Below, piece by piece: positions 6,686 through 9,735 of a stretch of 9,735 bases of DNA (positions are counted from its first letter, which is position 1; the number at the start of each line of letters is the position of its first letter). The notes beneath the pieces are model-generated. The model ran no database searches and had not been told where the DNA came from. It saw only the letters and a program-made list of their open reading frames with translations. Origin of the DNA: DATJGR01 sp032124855. GTDB taxonomy: Bacteria > Pseudomonadota > Gammaproteobacteria > Pseudomonadales > Azotimanducaceae. The stretch spans positions 1 to 9,735 of the forward strand of contig JAQBCT010000137.1 in the NCBI GenBank assembly GCA_032124855.1. Direction: 5' to 3'. The position numbers and the translations under genes are program-made.

Positions 6686-8076
6686 GCAGCCCCCTCAAGA
6701 TCGAATATTTTTCCCGGATTGAGAATCCCTTTGGGATCCAGCGTCTGCTTCAGGCTGCGCATCACCGCAACTTCTGTCGCGGAACGGCAGAACCCCAGGT
6801 ACGCCTTCTTCTCCAGACCCACACCATGTTCGGCAGATACAGAACCTTCAATGTCGACCAACGGCTCGTATACACAATGCTCCACCGCCGCGCGATGTTC
6901 GGCCCCCTTCGCACCCACCGAAATGACGAAGTGCAGATTGCCGTCGCCCATGTGGCCAAAGGTGAAGTTGGTGACCTCTCGATAGCGTTCACCCAGGCGT
7001 CGGTTCACTTCGGCTACATAGTCCGCCATTTTCGATACACGCAGGCTGACGTCGAACGTGAAATTGGGTGCATAGCGAAACGTCTGCTCCACGTCGTCGC
7101 GCATCGCCCACAGTGCCCGGCGCTGTGCTTCGGATTTTGCCACCACCGCATCGACTATGAGGCCCGCATCGTAGGCATTCGACAGCGCGGCCTCGATGCG
7201 TTCATGGTCTTTCTCCGCATCACCCCCCATCGCTTCGACGAGAACGTAGTACGGATAGTCCTGGGACAACGGCGGCTGATTCTTCGCCGGGGCCGTGGTG
7301 ACCAGGCGGTAGAAGTTGTTCCACATCACCTCGAACGCCGACAACGTGCCGCCCAACACACCATCCATCAGCTTGAGGAACTGGGCGAGCTTGTCGAATT
7401 CGTCCACCGCGACGAACAGGGTTTCCTGACTGCGGGGCTTCTCGCGCAACCGAAGCACGGCGCGCGTCACGATGCCCAGGCTGCCCTCGGAGCCGATGAA
7501 CAATTGCTTGAGATCGTAGCCCGCATTGTTCTTGATCATGCGGTTCATGCTCGACACCACTGTACCGTCGGCGAGCACCGCCTCGAGGCCCAGCACCATA
7601 TCGCGCGTCATGCCATAGCGAATGACACGATTGCCGCCGGCATTGGTGGAAATATTGCCGCCGATGGTGGCGCTGCCGCGCCCGCCCAGATCCAGCGGAT
7701 ACAGCAACCCGGCGGCGTCCGCCGCCTCCTGTACCGCCTGCAGCACCACCCCCGCCTGCACGGTCATGGTCCGGTCGAGCGCATTGATCTCCTCGATCTG
7801 ATTCAGCCGCTCCAGCGAGATCACCACATCATCGGGTGCCGTCAACGCACTGCCCACCAGGCCTGTCAGGCCACCGTGGGCGATGACGCTCTGATTGTGG
7901 CGATTGCAGATCGCCAGCGCCCGACTCACACCCGCGGTGTCGCGCGGGCGCACCAGCGCTTTGGCCTTGATCGTGTCGGGACGCCAGATCCCGGCGGCGC
8001 GACCGTGCAGGTCGTCGCCGAGGAGCAGCCCGTCATCACCGAAGCAGTCCCGCAACGCGGCCACTACATCGTTCAT
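6682..8076 (-). CDS. FAD-linked oxidase, GlcD / D-2-hydroxyglutarate dehydrogenase type
   Basis: The protein has 464 residues from ATG 8076, chosen because GGAGG lies 8 bases upstream (8085-8089); an upstream in-frame ATG at 8118 lacks this support. The N-terminal FAD-binding domain shows HGGLTGLVGSA near 67-77 and GGRGSATIGGNISTNAGG near 131-148, the typical pyrophosphate-binding and covalent/non-covalent FAD segment of the vanillyl-alcohol oxidase fold. The C-terminal domain has GHMGDGNLHF (374-383), AEHGVGLEKK (415-424) and LDPKGILNPGKIF near the end, as in glycolate oxidase GlcD, D-lactate dehydrogenase and D-2-hydroxyglutarate dehydrogenase. It should oxidise a D-2-hydroxyacid and pass electrons to an acceptor such as quinone or an electron-transfer flavoprotein. 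There is no GlcE/GlcF-like gene in the window, which favours a single-subunit dehydrogenase. It is the first gene of the pair with the amidase. Confidence 0.92.
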   Translation of the reverse strand: MNDVVAALRDCFGDDGLLLGDDLHGRAAGIWRPDTIKAKALVRPRDTAGVSRALAICNRHNQSVIAHGGLTGLVGSALTAPDDVVISLERLNQIEEINALDRTMTVQAGVVLQAVQEAADAAGLLYPLDLGGRGSATIGGNISTNAGGNRVIRYGMTRDMVLGLEAVLADGTVVSSMNRMIKNNAGYDLKQLFIGSEGSLGIVTRAVLRLREKPRSQETLFVAVDEFDKLAQFLKLMDGVLGGTLSAFEVMWNNFYRLVTTAPAKNQPPLSQDYPYYVLVEAMGGDAEKDHERIEAALSNAYDAGLIVDAVVAKSEAQRRALWAMRDDVEQTFRYAPNFTFDVSLRVSKMADYVAEVNRRLGERYREVTNFTFGHMGDGNLHFVISVGAKGAEHRAAVEHCVYEPLVDIEGSVSAEHGVGLEKKAYLGFCRSATEVAVMRSLKQTLDPKGILNPGKIFDLEGAA

Positions 8077-8221
8077 CGTATTTCCTCCGTTTGAGGCGAG
8101 AATAGCGGGAGCCCGCACGCACGGCGAGGGTAACCTCGCACGCCAAAGTGATACAGAACTCTCGTTTCTAGTTACATTTCGAGTATATTATTCAGTCGGT
8201 TATCGCTGAATCCTCCGTTTG
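8077..8221. promoter_or_regulatory. divergent intergenic region with AT-rich core and dyad
   Basis: This 145-base gap separates the divergent oxidase and exported hydrolase genes. An AT-rich core at 8184-8192 holds TATTAT (plus strand, 8186-8191) and TATACT (minus strand, 8187-8182) as -10 candidates; -35 matches are weak. ATTCAG 8190-8195 and CTGAAT 8206-8211 form a 6-bp dyad with a 10-base spacer that could be an operator. TCCTCCGTTTGA occurs twice, at 8083-8094 and 8211-8222; the first copy contains the oxidase ribosome binding site. Confidence 0.4.
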
Positions 8222-9448
8222 ATGTCAGATCTCGGCTGCTCAAGGACTCGCACCGGATGGCTCATTGGCGTGGGCATTGCCATGCTATGCGCATTGCCGT
8301 GCGCCACCGCTGCCGAACTGTGGCCCAGCGATGCAAGCCAGGTTGCGAGCCAGCCGGTCGCGCCGCCCGACGCCAAACCCATACACCTGCTCGGTAAAAC
8401 CATCCAGCCGGGGACCACAGATCTCGTCTTCTGGACCCCAGCGGTTGCCTTTGACGGCAACGCAATATCACGCGGCGTGTTGGTGGCCAACGGCGCGCAC
8501 GCAGGACCCACGCTGTGCATCACGGGCGTCGTACACGGCGACGAGCACAACGGCCTGGAAGTGGTGCGGCGCGTATTGTACGAACTCGATCCCGCGCAGT
8601 TGTCGGGCGCTGTCATCGGTGTACCCATCGTCAATCTCGACGGCTTCCGCAGGGGCACTCGGTATCTGCCTGACCGGCGCGACCTGAATCGCTACTTCCC
8701 TGGCCGTGAACAAGGCAGCGCCGCGTCGCGACTGGCGTTCTCGCTATTCGAAAACGTCATCCGTTCCTGCTCGTATCTGGTGGATGTGCATACCGGGTCG
8801 TTTCACCGCACCAACCTGCCGCAGTTGCGCGGCGACCTGACCAATCTGGATGTGGTAGACCTGTCGCGCCGCTTCGGCGCAACGGTGATCCTCCACAACC
8901 GCGGCGCGGCCGGAACGCTGCGTCGCGCCGCAACCGACAGCGGCATCCCGACCATCACCCTTGAAACCGGCGAGCCGATGCGCATTCAGGATCGTGAGGT
9001 TCGCCAGGGTGTGGACGCAATCGGAGTGGCATTGAACGCGCTGTCCATGTACCCACGTAAGGTCCGCTGGACTGCGCAGGCGCCCGTGTATTTCCAATCG
9101 CGCTGGGTCCGCGTGAATGCCGGCGGGGTGCTCATCAGCGGGGTCAGGCTGGGCGATGTGGTTGCACAAGGCGCGCGCCTGGGCACCGTCACCGATCCGG
9201 TGACCAATCAAAGCTCGGATGTGCTCGCGACGTATCCGGGGCGCGTGCTGGGCATGGCGCTGAATCAGGTGGTGCTGCCCGGCTACGCCGCCTTCCACAT
9301 CGGCATCGAGTCGACGATGGAAGATGCCAAGGCCGAGGAAGCGCTCACCCCTCCGATGCCTCTCAACAACAGCGGCCCCATCGAAGGCGAACTGTCGGAT
9401 CTGCGGTCGCTCGACGCGATCGACCGGGAACTGGAAATCTCCGAGTAG
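8222..9448 (+). CDS. exported succinylglutamate desuccinylase / aspartoacylase family zinc hydrolase
   Basis: The protein has 408 residues from ATG 8222; a TTG directly before it is an equally possible start. No Shine-Dalgarno is visible. Residues 1-31 form a signal peptide: a basic stretch (SRTRTGW), then LIGVGIAMLCALP, and a likely cut at ATA-AEL. The catalytic domain shows the M14-like zinc site of AstE/aspartoacylase: VHGDEHNG (His105, Glu108) and VDVHTG (His190). RRDLNRYFPG supplies the substrate-binding Arg and Asn residues, and TLETGEP carries the probable general-base Glu248. The C-terminal part (about 280-375) has the beta-rich domain with a biotinyl-lipoyl-like turn (GVRLGDVVAQGARLGTVTDP). 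Classical AstE is a cytoplasmic arginine-catabolism enzyme; export here suggests a different extracellular or periplasmic amide or ester substrate. No other ast genes are nearby. Confidence 0.88.
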   Translation: MSDLGCSRTRTGWLIGVGIAMLCALPCATAAELWPSDASQVASQPVAPPDAKPIHLLGKTIQPGTTDLVFWTPAVAFDGNAISRGVLVANGAHAGPTLCITGVVHGDEHNGLEVVRRVLYELDPAQLSGAVIGVPIVNLDGFRRGTRYLPDRRDLNRYFPGREQGSAASRLAFSLFENVIRSCSYLVDVHTGSFHRTNLPQLRGDLTNLDVVDLSRRFGATVILHNRGAAGTLRRAATDSGIPTITLETGEPMRIQDREVRQGVDAIGVALNALSMYPRKVRWTAQAPVYFQSRWVRVNAGGVLISGVRLGDVVAQGARLGTVTDPVTNQSSDVLATYPGRVLGMALNQVVLPGYAAFHIGIESTMEDAKAEEALTPPMPLNNSGPIEGELSDLRSLDAIDRELEISE

Positions 9449-9450
9449 AG

Positions 9451-9469
9451 CAGCGGCTATTTTCCGCTG
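9451..9469. terminator. short inverted repeat between convergent genes
   Basis: CAGCGG 9451-9456 pairs with CCGCTG 9464-9469 around a 7-base loop containing CTATTTT. It lies in the 8-base gap between two convergent genes and overlaps the minus-strand stop codon and final codons. It may be a weak bidirectional terminator; a stem of only 6 bp and no following T run keep confidence low. Confidence 0.3.
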
Positions 9470-9735
9470 AGCTGGGCAACCACCGGCGCAAAAGCCGCCA
9501 TTGCATCCGCGCCCACCGTGACATACGAAATGCCGTACTTCTCGCGGCGCCGCTGCAACTCCTCAGCAATCGTCGCCGCGCTGCCGAATAGTGCATGGGG
9601 ATGCGCCAGCATCTGATCCTGCGTCATCCCAAAGTTGTTCGCGAACATCTCCACCATGGGCTTGGCATCATCCATGACGAAGGTGAAGTACGCGCCAATT
9701 TCGAGTTCCACGTCGGCAAATCGCGCGCCGGCACC
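9457..9735 (-). CDS. luciferase-like (LLM class) flavin/F420-dependent oxidoreductase, C-terminal fragment
   Basis: The frame is open from the right edge of the window to TAG at 9457-9459 and gives 92 residues; the start lies outside. The fragment has GSAATIAEELQRRREKYGIS followed by YVTV and ends FAPVVAQLSGK. This is the usual end of luciferase-like monooxygenase family proteins: a G-(S/T)-(4)-I-x-E-x-L helix, an R-x-x-x-G-I-(S/T)-Y strand, and a closing FAPVV-A-x-LxG helix. The family uses FMN or F420 and reduces or oxidises diverse substrates; the cofactor cannot be told from this piece. The gene converges on the exported hydrolase gene with an 8-base gap. Confidence 0.75.
   Translation of the reverse strand, partial: GAGARFADVELEIGAYFTFVMDDAKPMVEMFANNFGMTQDQMLAHPHALFGSAATIAEELQRRREKYGISYVTVGADAMAAFAPVVAQLSGK

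Noticed and set aside
6826..8094. 422-codon plus-strand open frame opposite the FAD oxidase gene
   Set aside because: It is a mirror frame of a GC-rich gene, rich in His, Arg and Ala with no family motif, and the oxidase on the other strand has clear domains and a ribosome site.
8077..8118. Upstream start at 8118 for the FAD oxidase
   Set aside because: The ATG at 8076 has a well-placed GGAGG, and the extra 14 residues show no family similarity.
1..9735. tRNA, rRNA, CRISPR array, insertion sequence or transposase gene
   Set aside because: No cloverleaf, regularly spaced repeats, transposase motif or terminal inverted repeats were seen on reading both strands.

Overview
The window is a dense, GC-rich stretch of bacterial chromosome with short intergenic gaps, Shine-Dalgarno-led genes, an ATGA stop/start overlap and convergent genes only 2 to 13 bases apart. 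Gene content (a class II hydratase, an FAD-linked 2-hydroxyacid oxidase, an amidase, a fatty acid hydroxylase-family membrane enzyme, an exported AstE-like metallohydrolase, a luciferase-like oxidoreductase) suggests an aerobic or facultative proteobacterium, probably gammaproteobacterial. That placement is inference: there is no rRNA or other taxonomic marker here.

Layout. (1) Plus strand, 3-1194: the 3' end of an alpha/beta hydrolase gene, then a YdjM-like membrane hydrolase, ending in a perfect 10-bp inverted repeat. (2) Minus strand, 4395 down to 1236: a likely operon. Its first gene is a GrdB-type reductase that carries an in-frame TGA, read here as selenocysteine. It is followed by a small membrane protein, a fatty acid hydroxylase-family membrane enzyme and, after a 162-base gap holding a hairpin, an exported protein made of two tandem cysteine-bearing repeats. 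(3) Plus strand, 4467-5303: a double-hotdog MaoC/hydratase-2 protein, transcribed divergently from the selenoprotein gene. (4) Minus strand, 8076 down to 5306: an FAD-linked oxidase and an amidase, translationally coupled. (5) Plus strand, 8222-9448: an exported succinylglutamate desuccinylase/aspartoacylase-family protein, divergent from the oxidase. (6) Minus strand, 9735 down to 9457: the C-terminal end of a luciferase-like monooxygenase whose start lies beyond the window.

The most notable item is the gene at 4395-3466. Standard gene calling would break it into a 164-residue protein and an 87-residue orphan. The reading frame is open on both sides of one TGA at 3903-3901. The TGA sits in a U-P-V-C motif that aligns with the U-G-T-C redox site of clostridial glycine reductase selenoprotein B. 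A perfect 8-bp stem with a GUU loop begins 10 bases after the TGA, where a bacterial SECIS element should be. No other glycine reductase subunit is present in the window, so this looks like a stand-alone selenoprotein whose neighbours are membrane and lipid-type genes. Its substrate is unknown. No stretch longer than 300 bases lacks a gene.
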